From assembly GCA_030648615.1 (NCBI GenBank), contig JAUSHJ010000034.1, positions 1 through 52,493 on the forward strand: a DNA stretch of 52,493 nt, in the 5' to 3' direction. The position numbers and the translations under genes were made by a program. This DNA is from Microcaldota archaeon (lineage in GTDB: Archaea > Micrarchaeota > Micrarchaeia > Anstonellales > Bilamarchaeaceae). Every line of letters begins with the position of its first letter. Within the stretch, counting starts at the first letter, position 1. Under the pieces are notes generated by a model. It saw only the letters and a list, made by a program, of their open reading frames with translations. It was not told where the DNA came from and did no database searches. Of the stretch, positions 26,865-34,069 are shown in pieces.

Positions 26865-27932
26865 CTATTTTTTCTTCTTAAATAGAGAATTAGAATAAAT
26901 TTTTCTTACAGGGTATGATATCTCGATACTCTCAGTATCAAATTCAAACTTTAAAGCTTTGATAAATTCATGCATGAGTGGAATACGATTAGGAAAAGTA
27001 TTTGCCTTAAGAATAACCCTGAAATTAATATTAGACTCACCAAAACCTAAGTAATGAAATTCTGGAGTAAATGACGTAATAGCAAATTTTGAATTTTTCT
27101 GTATATGGTTTGCTACTTTAAATGCAACCTGCTCAACTTTTTCAAGGTCAGAACTATAGGATACCCCAGTTTCAACAATCGCACTTGTGCCCATAATTGA
27201 TATTGAGTAATTTACTACAATGGATTGGCCAAGTTTAGAATTAGGTATAATTATAAGATTTGATCCGAGTGTTCTGATAGTTGTGGCTCTCCATCCGATA
27301 TCTTCAACATAACCAGAAACATTATCTGACTTTAGTTCGATATAGTCTCCAACTTTAATTGGACTGCCAGAAACAATGTAAAGTCCGGCAAAGAAATTTG
27401 ACAAACTGTCCTGTAATGCTAAACCTACTGCAAGACCCCCTATACCTAGAGTTGCAATTATAGGGGTGATTTCAATCTTGAAATGACCAAGAATTATGAG
27501 AAATGCAATAAGATATATGATAATATTAAGCACTTTAGCTATCAATTCTGGAGATTTTTTGTGTTCTGCATGTTTTACAAAAATCCATCTTGGGATAAAA
27601 AAAGAGACTAACTGCTGAATTACCATCGCAAACCATAAAACAATTAAAACAAAGAATGACTCTTTGATTGGCTCTGAATAATTAGCGAAGTATCTAATTG
27701 AAATAAGGGCAAGATAGATACCGACCAGAACAATCAACTGTTCCAGAGGTTTTTCCACTACTCCAATAATTATATCATCTACATCAGTCTTGGTCTTTTC
27801 GGTTATTTTTTTTATGTAATTCTTAAAAACATAATGAGTTATTCTGGAAAAGATAATTGAACTTATAAGCAAGAGAAAAGATATGAAGATGTCATCTTCG
27901 ACCTGAAATCCGAATAAATTCAAAACTGACAT
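26865..27932 (-). CDS. mscS: Small-conductance mechanosensitive channel (MscS family)
   Basis: This 355-aa protein has four or five hydrophobic segments in the first 190 residues. The pore helix is GIGGLAVGLALQDSLSNFFA (about 164-183), followed by the beta domain motif GSPIKVGDYIEL, and by SGYVEDIGWRATTIRTL, PNSKL and the alpha/beta cytoplasmic domain. It opens under membrane tension to release solutes during osmotic downshock. The length is typical of the larger archaeal/bacterial YnaI-like subgroup. It lies between a small membrane protein gene and the response regulator gene. Confidence 0.9.
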   Translation of the reverse strand: MSVLNLFGFQVEDDIFISFLLLISSIIFSRITHYVFKNYIKKITEKTKTDVDDIIIGVVEKPLEQLIVLVGIYLALISIRYFANYSEPIKESFFVLIVLWFAMVIQQLVSFFIPRWIFVKHAEHKKSPELIAKVLNIIIYLIAFLIILGHFKIEITPIIATLGIGGLAVGLALQDSLSNFFAGLYIVSGSPIKVGDYIELKSDNVSGYVEDIGWRATTIRTLGSNLIIIPNSKLGQSIVVNYSISIMGTSAIVETGVSYSSDLEKVEQVAFKVANHIQKNSKFAITSFTPEFHYLGFGESNINFRVILKANTFPNRIPLMHEFIKALKFEFDTESIEISYPVRKIYSNSLFKKKK

Positions 27933-27954
27933 AGATAAACTCCAAAATATATAA

Positions 27955-28245
27955 TTACATGCACGGTTTTATAGTAACATAAAGCAATGTGGCAATACCT
28001 AGCATCTCAAGAATATTCAGAGTTAGGGGAAACTTAGAACCTTCAAATGTACAATAGTCCATAAATGTCAAATCAGAATAAATTGCAAAAACATTATGAA
28101 CTAGTAAAACAGATACGAAAAGAATAAGACCGAGGCAAAACTTAGATTTTACTGCTTTATAATTTCTAACGTATATCAAAAGCAGTGCTAGCAATAGAAT
28201 AACATTAACTATGTTTATCAATGCAGCCCAGTGTATTAAATTCAT
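27955..28245 (-). CDS. Small membrane protein paired with ArsR-type regulator
   Basis: This 96-aa protein has three predicted membrane helices (about 7-27, 37-58 and 72-92). The gene follows the winged-helix regulator with a 25-nt gap on the same strand. From memory, archaeal genomes often pair such small membrane proteins with an ArsR-type regulator, but their role is not established. No catalytic residues are visible. Confidence 0.6.
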   Translation of the reverse strand: MNLIHWAALINIVNVILLLALLLIYVRNYKAVKSKFCLGLILFVSVLLVHNVFAIYSDLTFMDYCTFEGSKFPLTLNILEMLGIATLLYVTIKPCM

Positions 28246-28270
28246 AAAATATCAACCCCTCAATGCTTTA

Positions 28271-28582
28271 TTATACTTCGCCCAAATTTTTATCTAATTT
28301 TTCCCATATCTTTTCAAATATCTTGATTCGTTCTCTGGCAAAATTTGTTAAATAGTAAAGTTCGCCATATTTTTTCTCTTTCGATACTTTTACGAGTCCA
28401 TTTTCAACCAGAATTTCTAAGTGGTGCTTAACTGTTTTGTAATCTAGCTTCAAATCTTTTGTAAGTTGGTTAGCATTACGTGGTCCTTCTGAAAGTAAAA
28501 AAAGTATTTGTAATCTGTTGGGACCACCTTTAGTACCTGCTATGAGATGCCACAGTAAATTATCTAGATCGTCAGAAGCCAC
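28271..28582 (-). CDS. ArsR-type winged-helix transcription regulator
   Basis: In this 103-aa protein the winged helix spans about 12-80: RLQILFLLSEGPRNANQLTK, then LKLDYKTVKHHLEILVENGL (recognition helix) and the wing KYGELYYLTN. It lacks the cysteine metal-binding motif of classical ArsR, so the signal is unknown. It is the first gene ahead of the small membrane protein and possibly MscS. It is divergent from the PhzF gene across 54 nt. Confidence 0.8.
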   Translation of the reverse strand: MASDDLDNLLWHLIAGTKGGPNRLQILFLLSEGPRNANQLTKDLKLDYKTVKHHLEILVENGLVKVSKEKKYGELYYLTNFARERIKIFEKIWEKLDKNLGEV

Positions 28583-28636
28583 AGTAACTATTGAAATGAT
28601 AACGTTTAAAATAAGAAGCCAGAGTCATAATTAATC

Positions 28637-29500
28637 ATGGTTAACGTAGCAATTGTCAGAGCGTTTACGAAAAATGAGGTGGGAGGAAATCTTGCCGGTG
28701 TTTGTCTTGATGCAGATTCGCTATCAGATCAACAAATGCAAAAAATAGCTAAAGCAATTGACTTGTCCGAAACAGCATTTGTTCAAAAATCTGATAACGC
28801 TAATTTTAGAGTAAGATTTTTTACAAGAGTAAGCGAGATAGCCTTGTGCGGACATGCGACCATTGCTACTTTCAGCTTGTTAGCCCAAAGAGGCATAATT
28901 AGTACTGGAAAATATACTCAGGAAACTGGTGAAGGTGTACTGAATGTTGAAATTACCTCAGATGGAGTAATATTTATGAATCAGGCTCTGCCTAGATTTA
29001 TTGGTGAAAAGAATAAAGAGGAATTGGCTTTGGCACTTGGAACGGAGAAAAATAAGATATCTGCAACCCTACCAATAAAGATTTTAAGTACCGGAGTAGC
29101 TACAATAATAGTACCTATGAATTCCCTAAGAGATATTATGGATTTGAAGCCAGATATGAATAAAATTACAGAACTGACTAAAGAATACGATGGCCTAATT
29201 TATGCATTTACAACGGAAACGATAACCCCAAATGCAACAGCACATGGGAGAATGTTTGATCCTTTGGCAGGAATCCCTGAGGAATCGGCAACGGGAACTG
29301 CAAACGGTGCATTAGCTTGCTATATGGTAAATCAAAGACTTGCTGAAGGGGACAAACCACTAGTTTTTGAACAAGGTTACGCAATGGATCTACCATCAGA
29401 GCTACTGGGAAGAATAGAAATGAAAGGAAACAAGATAGTAGGAGTAATTATAGGAGGACGAGGAGCAATAAAAGAAGAAAAAGAAATTAGTTTAGATTAG
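28637..29500 (+). CDS. PhzF-family isomerase/epimerase-like protein
   Basis: This 287-aa protein opens VNVAIVRAFTKNEVGGNLAG, followed by LSETAFV with the catalytic-type Glu45. CGHATIATF comes in the first half and AGIPEESATGTANGAL in the second, both hallmarks of the duplicated diaminopimelate-epimerase-like PhzF fold. The family catalyses isomerisations in phenazine synthesis and, mostly, unknown reactions. No phenazine genes are nearby, so the substrate is open. Its stop overlaps the end of the degraded alcohol dehydrogenase fragment. Confidence 0.85.
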   Translation: MVNVAIVRAFTKNEVGGNLAGVCLDADSLSDQQMQKIAKAIDLSETAFVQKSDNANFRVRFFTRVSEIALCGHATIATFSLLAQRGIISTGKYTQETGEGVLNVEITSDGVIFMNQALPRFIGEKNKEELALALGTEKNKISATLPIKILSTGVATIIVPMNSLRDIMDLKPDMNKITELTKEYDGLIYAFTTETITPNATAHGRMFDPLAGIPEESATGTANGALACYMVNQRLAEGDKPLVFEQGYAMDLPSELLGRIEMKGNKIVGVIIGGRGAIKEEKEISLD

Positions 29501-29565
29501 GGTTCCAGCACAACTTTCATTCCTTCTCCTTTTTCCAGAATATCAAAACCTTTTTGGATTTCGCA
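29497..29565 (-). pseudogene. C-terminal remnant of a zinc-type alcohol dehydrogenase
   Basis: The minus strand encodes EIQKGFDILEKGEGMKVVLEP before a stop, the usual end of medium-chain (zinc) alcohol dehydrogenases, where a helix with GFD-LEKGEG is followed by a short strand. Upstream, all similarity is lost within a few codons. The start and catalytic domain are absent, so this is a decayed relic sharing its stop region with the PhzF gene end. Confidence 0.45.
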
Positions 29566-29665
29566 CTTGAGAAAATAGAGAAAGCGGGGAAGGAATTGCA
29601 AATAATATAAAAAGAGAAAAAAGAGAAGAAAAATCCAAGACTCAAAACTCTGGACTTCAAAACGG

Positions 29666-30451
29666 TCAGAGAACGTATCGCTTATCTATGGAAACGTATT
29701 TCTGAATGTCAAATACTATATCTACTACGTTGAGTACATTTGCAAACACTACGTAACTTATGCTTATACCCAACGCAAAAACTAATCTTTCATAAATAAC
29801 AACTGGAATCAACGCAGTCCATGCTGCTGCAGTCATCGGAATAGACCATGCCCAGATTGCACCGCCTACAGCATGAGTAACAAATGTTGCACCGAGGCTT
29901 AACAAGAAAAGCTGCGGGTATGATTTTAACACTTTTCCTAATATGGGTATTCCTGAAAGCAAATCTCCGACCATGCTCAAAGCAAGTTTTAATGATGAAA
30001 TACTTTCAACCGCGTAATTTATCGTAATTACTGACAACGGAACCAACCAGAATAATGCAAAATACCATGCTCCTGCACCTGCTGGAGTTAACCAAAATGC
30101 TAACATAGCTAAGAGTGGAACGGTTAACATAAATTTATTATCACTAAAACTAGACTTGGCCTTACTGAAATAGTAAGCACCAAAAAGCATTGGTAAAACT
30201 CTTACAAAATTAAGAATAGTCAACTGTTTTCCATTTACAAAAAAATCAAGTAATTGTGCAACTAAAACTGTCCCTACACCTATTAGAGAACCTAAGAATC
30301 CGCCTGCTATGGGTCCCCAAAACTGGAATAGAGTAAAAAATTGATTTTCAGCTCCTACTAATTTTGAAAAATTAACTCTTAAACCTATTACTGAAAGCAC
30401 AATAAATAAAAGCGCAAAAATTAGACTTTTTCTAGATAAAAATTTATTCAT
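29666..30451 (-). CDS. Multi-pass membrane protein, possible transporter S-component
   Basis: This 261-aa integral membrane protein has about seven hydrophobic helices. The segment FQFWGPIAGGFLGSLIGVGT, followed by another helix, and an Ala/Trp-rich C-terminal half (THAVGGAIWAWSIPMTAAAW) recall ECF-type substrate-binding subunits. No energising ECF ATPase genes are adjacent, so this assignment is weak. It is a single gene between the dehydrogenase remnant and the flavodoxin-like gene, with a TATA-like stretch upstream (30485-30510). Confidence 0.55.
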   Translation of the reverse strand: MNKFLSRKSLIFALLFIVLSVIGLRVNFSKLVGAENQFFTLFQFWGPIAGGFLGSLIGVGTVLVAQLLDFFVNGKQLTILNFVRVLPMLFGAYYFSKAKSSFSDNKFMLTVPLLAMLAFWLTPAGAGAWYFALFWLVPLSVITINYAVESISSLKLALSMVGDLLSGIPILGKVLKSYPQLFLLSLGATFVTHAVGGAIWAWSIPMTAAAWTALIPVVIYERLVFALGISISYVVFANVLNVVDIVFDIQKYVSIDKRYVL

Positions 30452-30522
30452 GAATCCACCCCAAATAATTTATTTAATAGTATTAGTAATAAATCTATAT
30501 TAAAGTCAAAAACTTTAAATAC

Positions 30523-31074
30523 CTACTTTAGATATGATGCGAACTTTTTTCCAAATTCAACAGCTTCTTCAAGTGATTTATTTTTTTGTAGTATCTCCTT
30601 TTCGTAATCTGCCACCGCAGAATAAGTACCAAAAATATCTAGGCGATGATGAAATGAGAATGAACGCAGTGCTTCATCACATTTTACGATTGATTTTTCA
30701 CTTGCCCCGCCGACACAAACCAATGCAACTTTCTTTCCCAGATATCTTGGAGGTTTGCAATAGGGATTTGAACGATCCATAAAATTTTTCATTATTCCTG
30801 AGACATTATCAAAATAGACTGGTGTTGCAAGTATTACTCCATTTGCATTATCAAATTCATTAAATATCGGACTTAAATTATCTTGTACAATACAATAATT
30901 CTGATAGTAACAATCGCTCCAACCACAACATTGCTGGAATTTTAATTCCCTAAGAAAAATTAGTTTTACCTGCGCACCTTCGTTTTCACAGCCTTTGGCA
31001 ACTTGTCGCAGTATTGCATCTGTATTGCTATCACGATGGGAACCTGAAATCGCAATTATTTTTTTAGTAGTCAT
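30523..31074 (-). CDS. Flavodoxin-fold NAD(P)H oxidoreductase (iron-sulfur flavoprotein-like)
   Basis: This 183-aa protein has the FMN phosphate loop IAISGSHRDSNTD (7-19). A cysteine group CCGWSDCYYQNYC (49-61) is placed as in the iron-sulfur flavoprotein/NADPH-dependent FMN reductase family. ATPVYFDNVSG and FMDRSN, typical of the flavin site, follow. The cysteine spacing could hold an Fe-S cluster but differs from the classic Isf pattern. The family carries electrons to oxygen or quinones, or between redox proteins. It is monocistronic; downstream on the plus strand is the six-hairpin array. Confidence 0.8.
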   Translation of the reverse strand: MTTKKIIAISGSHRDSNTDAILRQVAKGCENEGAQVKLIFLRELKFQQCCGWSDCYYQNYCIVQDNLSPIFNEFDNANGVILATPVYFDNVSGIMKNFMDRSNPYCKPPRYLGKKVALVCVGGASEKSIVKCDEALRSFSFHHRLDIFGTYSAVADYEKEILQKNKSLEEAVEFGKKFASYLK

Positions 31075-31104
31075 ACTTCAACCCAGTAATCAAGACCCGA
31101 CATA

Positions 31105-31268
31105 ATTGTTGCTCTGAGCAACAATATGCAATTGACGTGAAAACACGTCGATGCGCAATTGACAACAGAAAAAGTTGTCAATGCGCATTGTTTTCTCTGG
31201 AAAACAATTGCGCATTATTTTCTGCGGAAAATAATTGTGCCCATAAATAGATATTTCTATTTATCGGG
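31105..31268 (+). repeat. Array of six consecutive hairpins
   Basis: Five stems of 9 bp, each opening ATT and closing AAT, follow one another: 31105-31113/31117-31125, 31131-31139/31144-31152 (one wobble), 31158-31166/31174-31182, 31187-31195/31200-31208 and 31214-31222/31227-31235. They are separated by ATGCA, GCGCA, GCGC or TGCGC spacers. A sixth stem, ATAAATAG/CTATTTAT, has the base CCC/GGG with one bulged C. Stem sequences differ while pairing is kept. The array sits between the flavodoxin-like gene and tRNA-Cys. Confidence 0.75.
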
Positions 31269-31293
31269 AACACAAAACTGAAAAATATTATTA

Positions 31294-31491
31294 AGCCAAG
31301 TACAGGAATCGAACCTGTCTTCTCCGCTTTCTAAAAATCGTTTGTCCTAAAGACAACATAAAAGCGAATACTGACCTACACCAATTTTATAAAATCACTA
31401 GATTTTCTTTCTTGGTGCCGCTAGATTCTTTCTTTTTCAAAGAAAGAAGGTGGCGTTGCAGGCGGGCGCATAACCTCTCTGCCAACTTGGC
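31294..31491 (-). tRNA. tRNA-Cys (GCA) with a 127-nt anticodon-loop intron
   Basis: On the minus strand, the acceptor GCCAAGT pairs with ACTTGGC. The discriminator is U, as expected for tRNA-Cys. The D arm is GCA-GAGAGGTTA-TGC, and the anticodon loop CUGCAA is split after the base 3' to the anticodon. The T arm is ACAGG-TTCGATT-CCTGT. The 3' half resumes with A and GCGGA, which pairs with CCCGC except for the last position. The intron at canonical position 37/38 is 31455-31329. No CCA is encoded; a T-rich stretch lies downstream on the minus strand. Confidence 0.85.
31329..31455 (-). other. Intron of tRNA-Cys
   Basis: This 127-nt insertion lies between anticodon-loop positions 37 and 38. It is longer than usual for archaeal tRNA introns and contains internal hairpins, including TTGTC/GACAA and TTCTTTCTTT/AAAGAAAGAA. 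I found no open frame or protein motif in it. The exact ends could shift by one or two bases. Confidence 0.7.
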
Positions 31492-31561
31492 GTATAGATA
31501 TTGTATGCCCACACATATTTTTAAATTGTTTTAATAAGAAATGAGTTACTAATTGTATGAG

Positions 31562-31570
31562 TTTTATATA
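31562..31570 (+). promoter_or_regulatory. TATA box of tRNA-Lys
   Basis: TTTTATATA lies 80-88 nt before the tRNA but about 30 nt before a second, upstream copy of the tRNA junction sequence TAATTTATTGGGC (31588-31600). This spacing suggests that the tRNA once began at 31597 and was moved downstream by 53 bp. Confidence 0.4.
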
Positions 31571-31587
31571 GTTAGTAGATATTAGTT

Positions 31588-31653
31588 TAATTTATTGGGC
31601 AATTGAATTGCGTTAATTCAATGCTCATAAATTACAACAGTAATTTATTGGGC
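31588..31653 (+). repeat. 13-bp direct repeat flanking two hairpins at the tRNA-Lys 5' end
   Basis: TAATTTATTGGGC occurs at 31588-31600 and again at 31641-31653, where the second copy supplies the tRNA's first bases. Between them are the hairpins ATTGAATT/AATTCAAT (31603-31622) and ATAAATTAC/GTAATTTAT (31627-31648, loop AACA). The second has a bulged T before GGG, like the arrays elsewhere. It looks like an insertion with target duplication, or a local template-switch duplication. Confidence 0.6.
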
Positions 31654-31666
31654 TTGTAGCTCAGCT

Positions 31667-31709
31667 AGAGTACCGAGACTCAAAATAGAGAACTCGAAAC
31701 TTCTGAAAT
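31667..31709 (+). other. Non-canonical D-loop intron of tRNA-Lys
   Basis: A bulge-helix-bulge-like fold fits: exon helix UAGC (31657-31660)/GCUA (31711-31714), 3' bulge AAUG (31707-31710), central helix UCAG (31661-31664)/CUGA (31703-31706), 5' bulge CUA (31665-31667) and intron helix GAGU/ACUU. Cutting inside the bulges yields the D loop AGCTGGCTA with G18-G19. The AAUG bulge is the same as in the 16S insertion. Confidence 0.7.
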
Positions 31710-31751
31710 GGCTAGAGCGTCGGACTTTTAATCCGCAGGTCGAGAGTTCAA

Positions 31752-31794
31752 AGGCTTTTACACTGGTAAATGAAATTCTCCAGGAAAGCAGAAA
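31752..31794 (+). other. Non-canonical T-loop intron of tRNA-Lys
   Basis: The insertion lies after A58. The T stem GAGAG/CUCUC forms the exon helix, AUU (31794-31796) the 3' bulge and UUC/GAA (31747-31749/31791-31793) a 3-bp central helix. The intron forms GCUUU/AAAGC (31754-31758/31785-31789) and CUGG/CCAG stems. Ends may shift by one base. Confidence 0.65.
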
Positions 31795-31810
31795 TTCTCT
31801 CCAAGCCCGA

Positions 31811-31829
31811 TTTTTATTTTTTCTTTATT
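31811..31829 (+). terminator. T-rich terminator after tRNA-Lys
   Basis: TTTTTATTTTTTCTTTATTT directly follows the discriminator base. This is the oligo-T type of archaeal terminator. Confidence 0.55.
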
Positions 31830-31943
31830 TCTGCTACTCTAAGTCATACCTCATGAAATAATAAAAGAAGAAAAGAAAAATTAATCGAAACGTTACACGT
31901 CAGCTTGAGCTGAGTGCTCAAATCTGTCCAAAATCTTACGATT

Positions 31944-33368
31944 TTAGACATCATGATAGAGATGGAATTCCCAAGGATGAGGTCTTAGATTGACCTGATT
32001 TATCTCATCACGTTTTCTTTCCGTCCAAATTTCGATGAAATCTTTAGTGAAAACTCCGCCTTCTAAAAGAAATGCGTGATCTGCTTCCAACTCACCTAAT
32101 GCACTCTTCAAACTACCAGGCATTTTCCTTATCTTTGCAAGTTTATCTTTAGACATCTTATAGATATTCTCAGTTACTGGTTCACCAGGATGTATTTTTC
32201 TCTTTATACCATCCAATCCAGCTAAAAGCATTGCTGAAAACGCAGTATAAGGATTGCAGCTTGGGTCCGGAGGCCTGTATTCTATTCTTCTTGATGCTGG
32301 CCCAGCACCTTCAGCAACAGGAATTCTTATTGCTGCACTCCTATTTCTATAACTGTATGCAAGATTGACTGGAGCTTCAAAACCAGGAACTAATCTCTTA
32401 TATGAGTTTGTAGTTGGATTTAATATTGCTGCCAAAGCTCTTGCATGTGTAAGCAATCCACCGATATAATATAGTGCATTTTCACTTATACCGCCATAGG
32501 CTTCACCAGCAAAAAGATTATTTCCTCCGGCCCAGATACTTTGGTGAGTGTGCATACCACTTCCGTTATCATTGAATAATGGTTTAGGCATAAATGTTGC
32601 AACTTTGCCATGTTTCTTTGCAGTATTTTTTACAATATATTTGTAAATCTGCATTTGATCTGCCGACCTAACCAAGGTATCATACTTAATACCAATTTCG
32701 CACTGACCTGCAGTGGCAACTTCATGATGATGTTTTTCAACAGTAATACCGCATTTCATCATTGTCAAAATAGCATCACTTCTTACCTCGTGCACAGCAT
32801 CGTGAGGTAAAACTGGGAAATAACCTTCCTTATGCCTTGGCTTGTATGCAAGATTGCCTACGCCGTTGGTACCTTCTTTTCCAGAATTCCAAATACCTTC
32901 TTCAGAATCTATGAAATAATAACCAGAATGTTCATTCTGAGAATACCTGAGATCATCGAAAATAAAGAATTCGGCTTCAGGACCAAAATATGCCGTATCC
33001 CCAATTCCACTTGAGTTTAGATATGCCTCTGCCTTTTTTGCCATGGTTCTTGGATCTCTGGAATACGCTTCTTTTTTTATTGGATCGTAAACATCACAGG
33101 TAACACTTATGCTTCTACTTGAGAACGGATCAACAAAAACAGTAGAATAATCCGGAATTAGATACATGTCGCTTTCATCTATTTCCTGAAATCCCCTTAT
33201 GCTTGAACCATCAAATGGCAATACATCTTTATCACTGAATTCCAGCATGGCAAGAGGCATAGTAAAATGCTGCCATTGACCGTGCATATCTACGAATTTA
33301 ACATCTACAAACTCACAATTATTCTTTTGAGCCAATTCCTTTGCCGCAGTTCCATAGTCGTTTGTCAT
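31944..33368 (-). CDS. glnA: Glutamine synthetase, type I
   Basis: This 474-aa enzyme makes glutamine from glutamate, ammonia and ATP. Visible landmarks are DGSSIRGF (near 57), PEAEFFIFD, GSGMHTHQSIW, NPTTNSYKRLVPGFEAPV (ammonium/glutamate loop) and NRSAAIRIP. The length and motifs fit GSI, which forms dodecamers. A Tyr lies in the position used for adenylylation in enteric bacteria (ENIYKMS), but no adenylyltransferase is in the window. The ATG at 33368 follows GGTGATAACT. It is divergent from an Lrp-type regulator, with related palindromic sites near both starts. Confidence 0.93.
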   Translation of the reverse strand: MTNDYGTAAKELAQKNNCEFVDVKFVDMHGQWQHFTMPLAMLEFSDKDVLPFDGSSIRGFQEIDESDMYLIPDYSTVFVDPFSSRSISVTCDVYDPIKKEAYSRDPRTMAKKAEAYLNSSGIGDTAYFGPEAEFFIFDDLRYSQNEHSGYYFIDSEEGIWNSGKEGTNGVGNLAYKPRHKEGYFPVLPHDAVHEVRSDAILTMMKCGITVEKHHHEVATAGQCEIGIKYDTLVRSADQMQIYKYIVKNTAKKHGKVATFMPKPLFNDNGSGMHTHQSIWAGGNNLFAGEAYGGISENALYYIGGLLTHARALAAILNPTTNSYKRLVPGFEAPVNLAYSYRNRSAAIRIPVAEGAGPASRRIEYRPPDPSCNPYTAFSAMLLAGLDGIKRKIHPGEPVTENIYKMSKDKLAKIRKMPGSLKSALGELEADHAFLLEGGVFTKDFIEIWTERKRDEINQVNLRPHPWEFHLYHDV

Positions 33369-33387
33369 AGTTATCACCAAATAAACT

Positions 33388-33397
33388 AAACATTTGT
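33388..33397. promoter_or_regulatory. Candidate Lrp-type operator beside glnA
   Basis: AAACATTTGT is the reverse complement of ACAAATGTTT found at 33484-33493 beside the lrp gene. Both lie in the intergenic region of the divergent pair, close to each start codon. The same core occurs at 23186-23195 upstream of a membrane protein gene. Confidence 0.4.
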
Positions 33398-33483
33398 ATT
33401 GTGTTTTTTGTAGTTACTACACATATTTATATGTTATCTGAAATTTCCTAAACGTTTGAGCTAACTATTTTAAAGCATTATGA

Positions 33484-33493
33484 ACAAATGTTT
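33484..33493. promoter_or_regulatory. Candidate Lrp-type operator beside the lrp gene
   Basis: ACAAATGTTT, extended as AACAAATGTTTGTT, is nearly palindromic. It lies about 20-30 nt before the lrp start, where bound regulator could block initiation (autoregulation). Confidence 0.4.
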
Positions 33494-33513
33494 GTTATGA
33501 TGAGGTAATTTAT

Positions 33514-33972
33514 ATGAAAACAAAACAATTGGACGATGTTGACAAGGAAATTTTAAAACAACTAAGAAAAAATTGCAGACGAAGTTATAGAGAACTAGCT
33601 AAGGTGATAAATTTAAGCCCTGCTGCACTCATAGAAAGAATAAAAAAACTTGAAGAAAGAGGAATAGTTACACAATATGTCGCCGTACTAAATTATCAAA
33701 AACTTGGGTTTGAATATATGGGAATAATTAATGTAAATATAACTAAAGGTGCACTATTAGAAGTACAAAAGAAAATTGCAGGTTTTCCAAATGTAGCTAC
33801 AGTCTATGATATAACTGGAGAATACGACTCAGCAGTAGTGACAATTTGTAAAAATAGGCATGAACTTAGTGCATTGATAAAAAAAATAAATAATATACCT
33901 CAGGTTCAGAAAACTAATACCAATGTGATATTGAATGTAATAAAGGAAATGAGAGAGTTTGATGCGGTTTAA
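33514..33972 (+). CDS. Lrp/AsnC-family transcription regulator
   Basis: This 152-aa protein has an N-terminal helix-turn-helix (LDDVDKEILKQLRKNCRRSY, then RELAKVINLSPAALIERIKK) and a C-terminal RAM ligand-binding domain (GFEYMGIINVNITKGALLEV... TGEYDSAVV). Lrp proteins sense amino acids. Divergence from glnA and the shared ACAAATGTTT sites make control of glutamine synthetase and itself likely, by inference. It ends just before a hairpin pair and tRNA-Ala. Confidence 0.88.
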   Translation: MKTKQLDDVDKEILKQLRKNCRRSYRELAKVINLSPAALIERIKKLEERGIVTQYVAVLNYQKLGFEYMGIINVNITKGALLEVQKKIAGFPNVATVYDITGEYDSAVVTICKNRHELSALIKKINNIPQVQKTNTNVILNVIKEMREFDAV

Positions 33973-33990
33973 ACTCGAGACTCAAGATCA

Positions 33991-34040
33991 ACAAATCGAT
34001 AAGACGATTTGTGATCCATAAATACAACAGTATTTATCGG
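33991..34040 (+). repeat. Tandem hairpin pair between lrp and tRNA-Ala
   Basis: ACAAATCG (33991-33998) pairs with CGATTTGT (34005-34012). Next comes ATAAATAC (34018-34025), with GTATTTAT (34030-34037) around AACA, closed by CC (34016-34017)/GG (34039-34040) with C34038 bulged. The second hairpin is nearly the same as the last stem of the 31105 array and the stem before tRNA-Lys. Confidence 0.65.
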
Positions 34041-34069
34041 ACCCGAAACACAAGACCAGAAACAAAAAA

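Larger units (their letters stand above)
31650..31809 (+). tRNA. tRNA-Lys (UUU) with introns in the D loop and T loop
   Basis: The acceptor GGGCTTG pairs with CAAGCCC (31802-31808), with discriminator G. The D stem GCTC/GAGC, the anticodon arm TCGGA-CTTTTAA-TCCGC and the T stem GAGAG/CTCTC are all present. The 160-nt gene becomes a normal 74-nt tRNA only if 43 nt are removed from the D loop (31667-31709, giving AGCT+GGCTA) and 43 nt from the T loop (31752-31794, giving TTCAA+TT). The anticodon loop itself is uninterrupted. A T-run follows the gene. Confidence 0.85.

Noticed and set aside
31105-31268. CRISPR array
   Set aside because: Spacing is regular, but the repeated units are inverted repeats with different sequences, not identical direct repeats, and no cas genes are present.
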